A DNA stretch of 64,000 nt. It comes from Streptomyces qinglanensis. Lineage in GTDB: Bacteria > Actinomycetota > Actinomycetes > Streptomycetales > Streptomycetaceae. How positions within the stretch are numbered: position 1 is the first letter of the stretch; the number at the start of each line of letters is the position of its first letter. Of the stretch, positions 17,814 through 26,088 are shown piece by piece. The DNA lies in the NCBI RefSeq assembly GCF_900111245.1, contig NZ_FOGO01000018.1, positions 1 through 64,000 of the forward strand, read 5' to 3'. Under the pieces are notes generated by a model that was not told the origin of the DNA, did not search any database, and saw only the letters and a program-made list of their open reading frames with translations. Position numbers and translations under genes: made by a program.

Positions 17814-18778
17814 GCGTTCGCTCCCGAGTACTCCTTGCGGCGCGCGATGATCAGCCGGGCCGCACCGTTGACCAGCAGGGTGATGACGAAGAGGACCAGG
17901 CCGGAGGCGATCAGTGCGTCCCGGCCGGTGGAGCCGGCCTCCTTGAAGCCGGCGGCGATGTTCTGCGCGAAGGTGCCGCCGCCGGGCTCCAGCAGGCTGG
18001 CCTTGATCAGGAAGCTGGGGGAGAGGACCGTGGCGACGGCCATCGTCTCGCCCAGCGCACGGCCGAGGCCCAGCATGGAGGCGCTGATGACGCCGGAGCG
18101 GCCGAAGGGCAGCACCGACATGCGGATGACCTCCCACCGGGTGGCGCCCAGTGCGAGGGCCGCCTCCTCCTGCATCTTCGGCGACTGCCGGAAGACCTCG
18201 CGGGAGACGTTGGTGACGATCGGCAGAATCATGATCGCGAGCAGGATGCCGACCGTGAAGAGCGAGCGCGCGGCGCCGCCGTGGTACGTGAAGAGCCCCG
18301 TCCAGCCGAGGTACGTGTCCATCCAGGTGTAGAGGCCGGTCAGGTGCGGGACGAGGAAGAGCGCACCCCACAGGCCGTACACGATCGAGGGGACGGCGGC
18401 CAGCAGGTCGATGACGTAGCCGAGCGGGGCCGCCAGCTTGCGCGGCGCGTAGTGCGAGATGAACAGGGCGATGCCGACGGCGACCGGCACCGCGAGCACC
18501 ATCGCGAGGACGGAGCTGACGACGGTGCCGAAGGCGAGGACGGCGATGCCGAAGCGGGGCGGGTCCGCGTTGGCGTCCCATTCGAAGCTGGTGAGGAAGT
18601 TGGCCTCGTCGGCGCCGATGGCGAGCGCTGCCCGCCAGGTGAGGAAGACGGCGATCGCTGCCATGATCGCCAGAAGGGTGATCCCGGATCCCCGGGAGAG
18701 CCCGAGGAATATTCGGTCACCCTTGCGCGTGGCGCCCTTCGCGGAGGCCGCTGTCGCGGGAGGGGTTTCGGTAGCCAT
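17810..18778 (-). CDS. pstC: Phosphate ABC transporter permease PstC
   Basis: A 322-residue membrane permease with about six helices and the EAA loop EEAALALGATRWEVIRMSVLP typical of PstC. It forms the channel with PstA. A gap of about 200 bases separates it from pstS and contains a small hairpin after the pstS stop, a usual arrangement that lets the binding protein be made in excess. Confidence 0.96.
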   Translation of the reverse strand: MATETPPATAASAKGATRKGDRIFLGLSRGSGITLLAIMAAIAVFLTWRAALAIGADEANFLTSFEWDANADPPRFGIAVLAFGTVVSSVLAMVLAVPVAVGIALFISHYAPRKLAAPLGYVIDLLAAVPSIVYGLWGALFLVPHLTGLYTWMDTYLGWTGLFTYHGGAARSLFTVGILLAIMILPIVTNVSREVFRQSPKMQEEAALALGATRWEVIRMSVLPFGRSGVISASMLGLGRALGETMAVATVLSPSFLIKASLLEPGGGTFAQNIAAGFKEAGSTGRDALIASGLVLFVITLLVNGAARLIIARRKEYSGANA

Positions 18779-18962
18779 GGTCTCTCCGGTCTGACGGTGC
18801 GGGCCGCTGTGCGCGCGGTGTGGCTCCGCGGCGCGGCCCCTTGGCGGTGCACCGGATCGTTCGCACCCCGGTGATCGGGACGTTCGTGATGTTCAGGGCG
18901 CGGGGTTGCAGGGGGGAGTGGGCGGCGGTGCGCGGGGCACCGCCGGTCCACACCGTCGGGGT

Positions 18963-18979
18963 CCCGCCGTGGCGGCGGG
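18963..18979. terminator. Hairpin after pstS
   Basis: CCCGCCG and CGGCGGG pair around TGG, 7 bases past the pstS stop (minus strand). It may attenuate read-through into pstC or stabilise the pstS message. The remaining gap up to 18778 shows no gene. Confidence 0.45.
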
Positions 18980-18985
18980 GTCTGC

Positions 18986-20110
18986 TCAGCTCAGGCCGTC
19001 GATGGTCGAGCGGACCTTGGTGACGATCTCGTCGGGGATCGGGGCGTAGCCCTTCTCCTTGAGGGCCTTCTGGCCGTCCTCGCTCGCGGTGTACTTGAGG
19101 AAGGACTTCGTCGCGTCCAGCGACTCCTTCTTGTTGCCCTTGTCGCAGGCGATCTCGTAGGTCACCAGGACGATCGGGTAGGCGCCCTCGGACTCGGTCT
19201 TGTAGTTCAGCTCCAGGGAGAGGTCCTTGCCCTGGCCCACGACCTTGGCGTCCGCGATGGCCTTGGAGGCGTTGTCCGCGGTGGCGTCCACGGGCTCCTC
19301 GGCGCCGGTGTCCAGCTTGACCGTGTCCAGGTCGTTGCCGGTGGCGTAGGAGAGCTCCGCGTAGCCGATGGAGCCGTCGTTCTGCTTGACGTTCGTGGCG
19401 ATGCCGGAGGAGCCGTCGGCGCCCTGGCCGCCCTTGCCTGCCCAGGCCTTCTCCGGCTCGTGCTTCCAGGAGGAGGGCGCGGCGGTGTTGAGGTACTTGG
19501 TGAAGTTGTCCGTGGTGCCCGACTCGTCGGACCGGTGGAACGCCTGGATCTTCTTGCCCGGGAGCTTCGCGTCCGGGTTGAGCTTCTTGATCGCGGGGTC
19601 GTTCCACTTGGTGATCTTCGAGTCGAAGATCTTGGCCAGTGTGTCGGCGTCCAGCACCAGCCCGTCGACGCCCTCCAGGTGGTAGGTGACCGCGATCGGG
19701 CCGCCGACCATCGGCAGGTCGATGCCCTGGCCGCCCTTGCAGACCTTCTTGGACTTGGCGACCTCGTCCGGCTTGAGCGCCGAGTCGGAGCCCGCGAAGG
19801 CCGTCTTGCCCTGCAGGAACTCCTGGATGCCCGCGCCCGAGCCGGTGGGCTTGTAGTTGATCTGGGTGTTGCCGCAGGCGGACTGGTAGGTCTGCGTCCA
19901 GATGTCCATGGCGTTCTTCTGGGCACTGGAGCCGGAGGCGAGGAGGTTGCCCTCGCCCTCGCACTTGATCTTGCTGGCCGCCTTCGTCGTGTCGTTGCCG
20001 GAGCCGCCGGAGTTGTCGTCCGAGCCGCAGGCGCTCAGGGCCAGGGCGCCACAGACCGTGAGAGCGCCGACGGCGGCGGTGCGGAGCCGGAGTGTGCGCT
20101 GAAGCTTCAC
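18986..20110 (-). CDS. pstS: Phosphate-binding lipoprotein PstS
   Basis: A 374-residue lipoprotein with signal peptide and lipobox LALSAC (Cys at about residue 28). Mature-protein features of PstS are present: ASGSSAQKNAM, GSGAGIQEFLQGKTAFAGSD for phosphate contacts, and RSDESGTTDNFTKYL. It captures phosphate outside the membrane for PstCAB. A PHO box lies about 125-165 bases upstream of the start, so it is expected to be induced by PhoP under phosphate limitation. Confidence 0.97.
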   Translation of the reverse strand: MKLQRTLRLRTAAVGALTVCGALALSACGSDDNSGGSGNDTTKAASKIKCEGEGNLLASGSSAQKNAMDIWTQTYQSACGNTQINYKPTGSGAGIQEFLQGKTAFAGSDSALKPDEVAKSKKVCKGGQGIDLPMVGGPIAVTYHLEGVDGLVLDADTLAKIFDSKITKWNDPAIKKLNPDAKLPGKKIQAFHRSDESGTTDNFTKYLNTAAPSSWKHEPEKAWAGKGGQGADGSSGIATNVKQNDGSIGYAELSYATGNDLDTVKLDTGAEEPVDATADNASKAIADAKVVGQGKDLSLELNYKTESEGAYPIVLVTYEIACDKGNKKESLDATKSFLKYTASEDGQKALKEKGYAPIPDEIVTKVRSTIDGLS

Positions 20111-20232
20111 TTTCGTTCAGTTCCTTCCTGGGCCCGGGAGCGACGGCCGGCCGGCCGTCGGGTTCTCTGGCTACGGGGCGCGGTTCCTGAATCAGGCTGT
20201 GCCGCGCGCTTGGTAAGGCCGAAATTAGACAG

Positions 20233-20276
20233 ATCAGGTGAAGCGGCCGACGGAGCTGAGTGAACGCCGAGTGAAC
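20233..20276 (-). promoter_or_regulatory. PHO box (PhoP binding direct repeats) of pstS
   Basis: Read on the minus strand from 20276, four 11-base units follow in register: GTTCACTCGGC, GTTCACTCAGC, TCCGTCGGCCG, CTTCACCTGAT. Units one, two and four match the GTTCACC consensus of Streptomyces PhoP sites. The position upstream of pstS is the expected one. It lies between divergent pstS and the NlpC gene and could influence both. Confidence 0.88.
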
Positions 20277-20427
20277 CTCGGCGGTCAGCCCGGTGCCCCT
20301 CCGAGAGGGCCGCTCCGCGGCGGCGCCTGTGGATACTCGTCAGTACGTTCCTCTGTTCTCTTCCGGCCGGGCATGGCACTATCACGCTGCGTCGGCCAAA
20401 GTTGACCACATTCAGGGGGTGGCCCGG

Positions 20428-21594
20428 GTGACACGGCCGCAGACCAGCTCGACCCTCCCGTCCGTCCGTTACGGGCTCGTGGCGGCCTGCACCATGGCGC
20501 TGCTGGCCGGACTCGCGCCGGGCACCGCGTACGCCGCGCCGGGGAAGCCGGACCCCGGCGGCAACCGGGCCGGGTCCGGGTCCGCAACCGGGTCCGGGTC
20601 CGCATCCGGGTCCGGGTCCGCATCCGGGTTCGAGGCCGACGAGCCGGGCGGTAGCGGCAAGCCGAGCCTCGAGCAGATCCGCAAGCGGATCGAGAAGCTG
20701 CACGACGAGGCCGGTTCGGCCACGGACGCCTACAACGCGGCCGAGGCCGCCGTCGACAAGCAGCAGAAGCACATCGTCAAGCTTGCCAAACGGATCGAGA
20801 CCACCCAGGGCAAACTGGACGAACTCAACAAGTCGGCCGGTGCGATGGCCCGGGCGCAGTACCGCAGCGGCGGCATGCCGGACGCCGCCACGCTGATGCT
20901 CGGCGACGACCCGGAGGAGTTCCTGCAGGGCGTCTCCTTGGCCCGCAAGGGGCAGCACGCCACTCGCGGACTCCTCGGCTCTCTGACCAGGACTCGCGCC
21001 CGGCTCCGCGGGTACTCGGCGGACGCCACCGACGAGTGGGAGAAGCTGGAGCGGAACCGCAAGAAGAAGGCCGCGGCCAAGAAGAAGATCACCGCGCAGT
21101 TGAAGCAGGCCAAGAAGATCGAGTCCGGCCTGAAGAAGGAGGAGCGGGAGCGGCTGCGTGAGTTGCAGGACGAGGCCGCCAGGGCGCGCCAGGCCGAGTG
21201 GGTCGGTTCGGGAGTGCTGAAGGGACTCGACGGCAAGGCGTCCCCGGCCGGCCGGCGCGCCGTCGAATGGGCCACCAAGCAGCTCGGCAAGGACTACGTC
21301 TGGGGCGCCGAGGGCCCCGACACCTTCGACTGCTCCGGACTGACGATGCGGGCCTGGGAGGCGGCGGGGGTGCGGATCCCGCGCACCTCGCAGGAGCAGT
21401 GGAAGCAGTTGCCGCACGTCCCGGTCCGCAAGATGCGCCCCGGTGATCTGATCATCTACAAGAAGGACGCCAGTCACGTAGGGATCTACGTCGGCGACGG
21501 CGCGTTGCTGCACGCCCCGCGCACCGGCCGGCAGATCACCGTCGAGGGTGCGGGCAGCATGCCGATCCTGGGCGTCGTCCGTCCGGACAAGTAG
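20428..21594 (+). CDS. Secreted NlpC/P60 peptidoglycan hydrolase with coiled coil
   Basis: A 388-residue exported protein. It has a signal peptide (cleavage near AYAAP), a glycine/serine repeat linker, a long coiled coil (about residues 95-255, rich in K, E, R, Q) and a C-terminal NlpC/P60 domain with Cys in TFDCSGLTMRAWE, His in ASHVGIYVG and a third polar site near LLHAPRTG. It probably cleaves stem peptides in the wall during growth or sporulation. The GTG at 20428 is chosen because GGGGG precedes it and the signal peptide then has normal length; other in-frame starts upstream exist. Confidence 0.9.
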   Translation: MTRPQTSSTLPSVRYGLVAACTMALLAGLAPGTAYAAPGKPDPGGNRAGSGSATGSGSASGSGSASGFEADEPGGSGKPSLEQIRKRIEKLHDEAGSATDAYNAAEAAVDKQQKHIVKLAKRIETTQGKLDELNKSAGAMARAQYRSGGMPDAATLMLGDDPEEFLQGVSLARKGQHATRGLLGSLTRTRARLRGYSADATDEWEKLERNRKKKAAAKKKITAQLKQAKKIESGLKKEERERLRELQDEAARARQAEWVGSGVLKGLDGKASPAGRRAVEWATKQLGKDYVWGAEGPDTFDCSGLTMRAWEAAGVRIPRTSQEQWKQLPHVPVRKMRPGDLIIYKKDASHVGIYVGDGALLHAPRTGRQITVEGAGSMPILGVVRPDK

Positions 21595-21609
21595 CCACGC
21601 GTCCGTCCG

Positions 21610-21654
21610 CCGGGCAGAGTGTCTCTTCGATCACCGAAAGGGTGCTCTGCCCGG
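21610..21654 (+). terminator. Hairpin after NlpC gene
   Basis: CCGGGCAGAG (21610-21619) pairs perfectly with CTCTGCCCGG (21645-21654), 15 bases past the stop. It is a plausible terminator, with a long 25-base loop. Confidence 0.5.
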
Positions 21655-21718
21655 ATTCCGGGGACCTCTCGGTGGCGATGGGTGGGCAATCGGTGCGCAA
21701 AAGGGTGCACAACAGAGA

Positions 21719-21742
21719 CCCCTCGCCTGGCAGGCGAAGGGG
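21719..21742. terminator. Second strong hairpin in the 474-base gap
   Basis: CCCCTCGCCT and AGGCGAAGGGG pair with one bulged base around GGC. It sits in the gap between the NlpC and phosphatase genes, which has no coding signal; the AT-richer part around 21885-21960 may hold the promoter of the next gene. Confidence 0.45.
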
Positions 21743-22068
21743 AATTCCTCGCGAAAAGCGGGACGGGCGGGTACATGCCGGGTGGGGGCGGGTCCGGTGC
21801 GGCCGTCCCGTTTTCCAGCGCGTGAGCTTGGTCATGCGGGGGCGGGGGGAAACGAGGCCATAGCGGCGTGAATTCCCGTTGTGGCGCGGGCATATGACAG
21901 TGACGGATTATCGTCGGCCATTCCGTCCATCCGCACGCGGACGCTAAGGTCCTGTTCGACAGCCCGGGATGACGAGCGCCCACCACCGCGCGCCGTTCCG
22001 GGCTCACCCATGGTGGCGGCCGTACGGCGCCGCGCACCACGCCCTCGGGGGAGGGAGAGGTTTTCAGC

Positions 22069-23649
22069 ATGCCCGTAAGCGCGCCCCAGGCCGGGGCGGT
22101 GGCACAGGCCGCCGACACGTCGGCCCGGCAGGCCGCGCAGGGACCCGGCAGCAGCCTGACCCTGCTGGTCGTCGAGGACGATCCGACCGGCGCGCTGAGC
22201 GTGCCCCGCATGCTCGACGCCTACGGTCGGCCCGTGCGGGTCCGTACCGCCCGCAACCTCACCGAGGCCGCACGGCTGCTCACCGACGACGTCCACTGCA
22301 TCCTGCTGGACCTCGCCCTGCCCTGCGAGCTCCGCGGCCAGGCGGAGGACGCCTCGTGCGAGGGGCCCGCAGCCCCGGCTGCCGGCGCGATCCCCGTACC
22401 GGCGACCGGCGCCCCGGGAGACGCGGGAGCGGGTGGCGCCGAGACCGGGAGCGGCGGCGCCACGGCCGAGACCGGGAGCGGTGCCGCCGCCGAGCTGGGC
22501 GCCCGCGCACCCGGACCCCCGGACTCCGCGGCCCCGTCCGGCCCTGGGCCGGGTTCCGGCTCCGGCTCCGGCTCCGGTTCCGGCTCCGGACCGGCCCCGG
22601 ACTCCGACGAGCTGCACATCCTGCACCGGGTGCTGCGCATGGCCCCGCGGCACGCCGTCCTGGCGCTCACCGACGGCAGCGACGCCGAGCGGGCCGCCGA
22701 GGCCGTCCGGGTGGGTGCCCAGGACTACCTCTTCCGCGACGAACTGGACGGCAGGCTGCTGATGCGCGCCGTCCGCTACGCCGTGGAGCGCAAGCGCGCC
22801 GACCTGGCCCAGCGCCAGCTCACCGAGAGCCGGCTGCGGGCCCAGGAGAACGCCCGGCTGGAGCGCGGCCTGCTGCCCCGGCCCCTGCTGGAAGGCAGCG
22901 ACCTGCGGTTCGCCGCCCGGTACCGGCCCGGCCGCTCCCGCGCGCTGCTGGGGGGCGACTTCTACGACACCGTCCGCACCCCGGACGGCGTCGTCCACGC
23001 GATGATCGGCGACGTGTGCGGCCACGGCCCCGACGAGGCGGCACTCGGCGTCGAGCTGCGGATCGCCTGGCGCGCCCTGACCTTCGCCGGGCTGTGCGGG
23101 GACGCGCTGTTGAGCACGCTGCAGAAAGTGCTGGAGAACGAGCGGAGCAGCGAGGAGATCTTCGCGACGCTCTGCACCGTCGACATCGCAGCCGACGGCC
23201 GCAGCGCGGGCGTCTGCCTGGCCGGGCACCCCTCGCCGCTGTTCGCCGGGGCCGACGCGGGTGCGCCGCCCCGGCTGCTGCCCGAAGGGGAGAACGGCCC
23301 GGCCCTCGGACTGCTGCCGCACGCCCGCTGGCCGCGCCGCCAGGTCCGGCTGGGCCGCTCCTGGAGCCTGATGATGTACACGGACGGGCTGATCGAGGGC
23401 CGGGTGCACGGTGGCCGGGCCGAGGAACCCCGGGCCGGGGCGGGCTCGGGCTCCGCGGAGGGCACCGGACCGAGCCGGGAGCGGCTCGGCCAGCAGGGGA
23501 TGCTCGACATCGTGGCCCGGCGGATGGCCGAGGGCGCGCAGGGCGAGCGGCTGCTCGACGGGACGATGGGCGAGGTGCGCCGGCTCAACGGCGGCGAGCT
23601 GACCGACGACGTGGCCGTCCTGCTGCTGGACCGGGGCCGTCAGGGGTAG
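22069..23649 (+). CDS. Receiver-domain PP2C (RsbU/SpoIIE-type) phosphatase
   Basis: A 526-residue protein with an N-terminal receiver domain (acidic E36-D37-D38, phospho-acceptor Asp81 in CILLDLALP, T201 in AVLALTDG) and a C-terminal PP2C domain (GGDFYD, IGDVCGHGPDEAA, GELTDDVAVLLL). Such proteins dephosphorylate anti-sigma antagonists in partner-switching pathways. About 90 low-complexity residues (87-178, with a run of GS repeats) are inserted inside the receiver, between strands 3 and 4. The usual receiver Lys is Arg223. A purine-rich GGGAGGGAGAGG lies 8 bases before the ATG. Partner unknown. Confidence 0.9.
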   Translation: MPVSAPQAGAVAQAADTSARQAAQGPGSSLTLLVVEDDPTGALSVPRMLDAYGRPVRVRTARNLTEAARLLTDDVHCILLDLALPCELRGQAEDASCEGPAAPAAGAIPVPATGAPGDAGAGGAETGSGGATAETGSGAAAELGARAPGPPDSAAPSGPGPGSGSGSGSGSGSGPAPDSDELHILHRVLRMAPRHAVLALTDGSDAERAAEAVRVGAQDYLFRDELDGRLLMRAVRYAVERKRADLAQRQLTESRLRAQENARLERGLLPRPLLEGSDLRFAARYRPGRSRALLGGDFYDTVRTPDGVVHAMIGDVCGHGPDEAALGVELRIAWRALTFAGLCGDALLSTLQKVLENERSSEEIFATLCTVDIAADGRSAGVCLAGHPSPLFAGADAGAPPRLLPEGENGPALGLLPHARWPRRQVRLGRSWSLMMYTDGLIEGRVHGGRAEEPRAGAGSGSAEGTGPSRERLGQQGMLDIVARRMAEGAQGERLLDGTMGEVRRLNGGELTDDVAVLLLDRGRQG

Positions 23650-23673
23650 TGCCCCGGGCCCACGTGCCGGACC

Positions 23674-23760
23674 GTGTCCGGTTCCCGTGCTGTGTCCGGT
23701 TCCCGTGCTGTGTCCGGTTCCGTGTCGTGTCCGGTTCCGTGTCGTGTCCGATCCCGTGCC
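23674..23760 (+). repeat. Five tandem 17-18-bp units after the PP2C gene
   Basis: Two copies of GTGTCCGGTTCCCGTGCT (18 bp) are followed by two of GTGTCCGGTTCCGTGTC and one diverged copy. They begin 25 bases after the stop. The rest of the gap up to 23986 shows no gene. Confidence 0.85.
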
Positions 23761-23986
23761 CGATCGTGCTCCGGCGTCCTGTGCGGCTTGGGCCGGGACC
23801 GTTGCACGGGACTTCCGACTGCCGGATCGTGCTCAGGGTTCCCGCGGGTGTCGCTGCGAGGCCGTCGCCACATGGTGGTCACCCACGGTCGTCACGGCGA
23901 GGCCGTCGCCGCACGGCCGTCCGCGGACAGCCGCGCCGTCGACCGCCGCCGGGAGCGAGCCCCGAGCGGTCACCTGCCCGCAGGGG

Positions 23987-24331
23987 TCACCGGCCGTTGA
24001 ACGGACCGTACGGGCCGTCGCTGCTGCTGCCGCCGCGCGGGCGGCGGTCCCGGCCGTTGCCCATGACCTGCTTGAGCGCCGGACGGGCGTCGACCATGTA
24101 GACGATCGTGGCGATCAGCCCGATGATCTGCAGCAGGAACATCTGCACCACGAGGTTCACCAGGACGGTGATCCCCAGGATGATCAGCCAGAACTGCTTG
24201 TTCTGCTTGTCCGCGGCCCGGAAGGCGTCCTCGCGCCGGAAGGCGGCGTCCACGAAGGTGAACACCGCCAGGGCGAGCAGCACAACGCTGATCAGCCCGA
24301 AGACGGTGGCCTGAAAGCCCGCGAACAGCAT
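23987..24331 (-). CDS. DUF2516 family membrane protein
   Basis: A 114-residue protein with a helix at about residues 5-30, a short charged loop with FRREDAFRAADKQNKQFW, and two more helices, matching the actinobacterial DUF2516 family. The C-terminus is a hydrophilic tail with KQVMGNGRDRRPRGG. The ATG at 24331 lies 9-10 bases after GGGAG; a GTG three codons upstream is too close to that site. Function unknown. It lies downstream of the HbhA-like gene on the same strand. Confidence 0.82.
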   Translation of the reverse strand: MLFAGFQATVFGLISVVLLALAVFTFVDAAFRREDAFRAADKQNKQFWLIILGITVLVNLVVQMFLLQIIGLIATIVYMVDARPALKQVMGNGRDRRPRGGSSSDGPYGPFNGR

Positions 24332-24524
24332 GGTGCTCACACTCCCGGTCGGTGTCGGTGCCTTGCTCGGTCGCCTCGGTCACAGTGGTCGTCGCGGCGG
24401 TCACGGTGCTCGGAGGGATGGCGGAGGACTCGAAGGGGCTTGCCGCAACCGTACCGCAGCGCTCGCGGAACGGACCGGGACCGCGTAGGGTGCCCGGCCC
24501 GTTCCGTCCCGCGTACGGTTCGGC

Positions 24525-25235
24525 TCAGGAATCGGACTTCGGAGCCGACTTCCGGGTGCCGGAGGCGGTGGAGCGGGCCGTGCCCGTCTTCTTGGCGCCA
24601 GAGGCGGCCGCGGAGCCGGAAGCGGACTTGGTGCTGCTGCCGCTCGCGGTGCTCTTCGTGCCCGTGGTCCCGGTGCTCTTCGCGGTGCTGCTCTTGGCCG
24701 CACTCTTCCCGGCGGAGCCGGAGTCGGCACTGCCGCGGGTGCCGCCGGTGGACCCGGCGGACGTGCCGCGCGGGTCGGCCCCGGAGGTTCCGGCGGAGGT
24801 CTCCTCGGCCGGCGGCTCGGCGATCTTGACCGACTGGGCCGGCTCGCGCTCGACGGTCACCTCGGGAGTGTCGCCACCGCTCTCGCCGCGCCAGTTCTTG
24901 ACCGCCTCGCGGCCGCGCACGGCCAGGTCGTCGTACGTCTCCCGCGCCTTGACCGCGTACTCGGCGGCGACGCCGACCCCCTGCAGCGCCAGGTGCTGGG
25001 CCTGCTCACGGAGCTTCTTGATGTCGGTGTCCAGCCCGCCGAGGGTCTCGCTCACCTTGGCCTGGGTCTCCTTGGCCTGCTGGGTGAGCCGCGCCTGCAC
25101 CTCCTTGGGGTCCGTCTCCCGGACCGCGGCGATGGCCTGCGGCGCCTCCTCGCGGAGCTTGTCGACGACGCCCGCGGCGACGTAGAGGGGCGTCGGGTCG
25201 GTGAGGGTCTTGCGCAGGTCGTTCGCGATGGGCAT
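24525..25235 (-). CDS. Heparin-binding hemagglutinin (HbhA)-like protein
   Basis: A 236-residue protein with an N-terminal helical coiled-coil region (PIANDLRKTLTDPTPLYVAAG, then long heptads up to about residue 110). A C-terminal tail rich in alternating Lys, Ala, Ser, Thr and Gly follows (from about 150), the pattern of mycobacterial HbhA. The basic tail could bind polyphosphate, nucleic acid or cell-surface polymers. In Streptomyces its role is not established. It shares its direction with the XRE regulator upstream, a conserved pairing as far as I recall. Confidence 0.8.
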   Translation of the reverse strand: MPIANDLRKTLTDPTPLYVAAGVVDKLREEAPQAIAAVRETDPKEVQARLTQQAKETQAKVSETLGGLDTDIKKLREQAQHLALQGVGVAAEYAVKARETYDDLAVRGREAVKNWRGESGGDTPEVTVEREPAQSVKIAEPPAEETSAGTSGADPRGTSAGSTGGTRGSADSGSAGKSAAKSSTAKSTGTTGTKSTASGSSTKSASGSAAASGAKKTGTARSTASGTRKSAPKSDS

Positions 25236-25364
25236 GAGGGTTCGCCTTTCGTGGCTCAACTCGCCTGATGAGGCCGTCCGTCGCGAGGGGGCCGACGCCC
25301 GCGGTCCGGTGCCGGTGGCCCGCACCGTCGCGGCCCCTCGCTGTCCTTGCTCAGCTTGTTGTGC

Positions 25365-25790
25365 TTACTCCGCCTGCCGGGGCTCCGCTGCGGGTGCCTC
25401 CGCCGCGTGCGGGTCCGCCGCGTCGGGAGCGGCTGCCCGCTGCTGCGCGTTCTCCTTGCGGAACGACTCGTAGATCTGGAGCAGCGCCTGCTTCTGCTGC
25501 TCGTTGATCGTGGAGTCCGCGAGGATCGCGGCCGGAACCTGCAGCAGGTCCTCCCGGTCCCGCTCGTCGAGGATTCCGGCCTGCACGTAGAGCGACTCCG
25601 CCGAGATCCGCAGCGCCTTGGCGAGTTGCTGCAGGATCTCCGCGCTGGGCTTGCGCAGGCCGCGCTCGATCTGGCTCAGATACGGGTTCGAGACACCGGC
25701 GGCCTCCGCGAGCTGCCGCAGCGACAGCTTCGCGGTCCGCCGTTGTTCCCGCAGGAACTCGCCGAGGTTCCCGACGTTGAGCGAGGCCAT
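25365..25790 (-). CDS. XRE-family helix-turn-helix regulator
   Basis: A 141-residue regulator with an N-terminal HTH (about residues 11-65: LREQRRTAKLSLRQLAEAAG, then VSNPYLSQIERGLRKPSAE), a helical dimerisation part (INEQQKQALLQIYESFR) and an alanine/proline-rich tail. It probably controls itself and the HbhA-like gene downstream. A perfect 9-bp inverted repeat lies 30 bases upstream of the start. Confidence 0.9.
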   Translation of the reverse strand: MASLNVGNLGEFLREQRRTAKLSLRQLAEAAGVSNPYLSQIERGLRKPSAEILQQLAKALRISAESLYVQAGILDERDREDLLQVPAAILADSTINEQQKQALLQIYESFRKENAQQRAAAPDAADPHAAEAPAAEPRQAE

Positions 25791-25819
25791 GCACACAGCA
25801 TGCACCCGATCGCTAACTA

Positions 25820-25840
25820 TTGCAAGCACCTTGCTTGCAA
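25820..25840. promoter_or_regulatory. Palindromic operator of the XRE regulator
   Basis: TTGCAAGCA (25820-25828) and TGCTTGCAA (25832-25840) form a perfect inverted repeat with a 3-base spacer, upstream of the XRE start. Size and position suit an autoregulatory operator. DNA from here to 26088 shows no gene. Confidence 0.7.
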
Positions 25841-26088
25841 GTGTGGCGTTCGTCGGTGCGCCGGACTGTGCCTGAGCACGGTAGATGTCGTATTCGCAGG
25901 ACACCTGTCGCGACCAGTCCGCGCTTCCATGTCACTGAAGCTGCCCTGCGGCTCCCGTCGTGGCCCAGCTCTCGCATGGCCACCACGCCCACTGGATCGT
26001 GCAACGGACCGCGGAAACCAGGAGCCCCGGCAGGGGTACGAGAGCGAGAATCAGCGAGAGTACGGGAACCATCAGGAGGCATGACGCG

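Noticed and set aside
20293..20427. ydaO-type (c-di-AMP) riboswitch before the NlpC/P60 gene
   Set aside because: Such riboswitches often precede Streptomyces cell-wall hydrolase genes, but I see none of the conserved blocks in this short leader.
23674..23760. CRISPR array at the tandem repeats
   Set aside because: Units of 17-18 bp are contiguous with no spacers and no cas genes nearby; simple tandem repeat.
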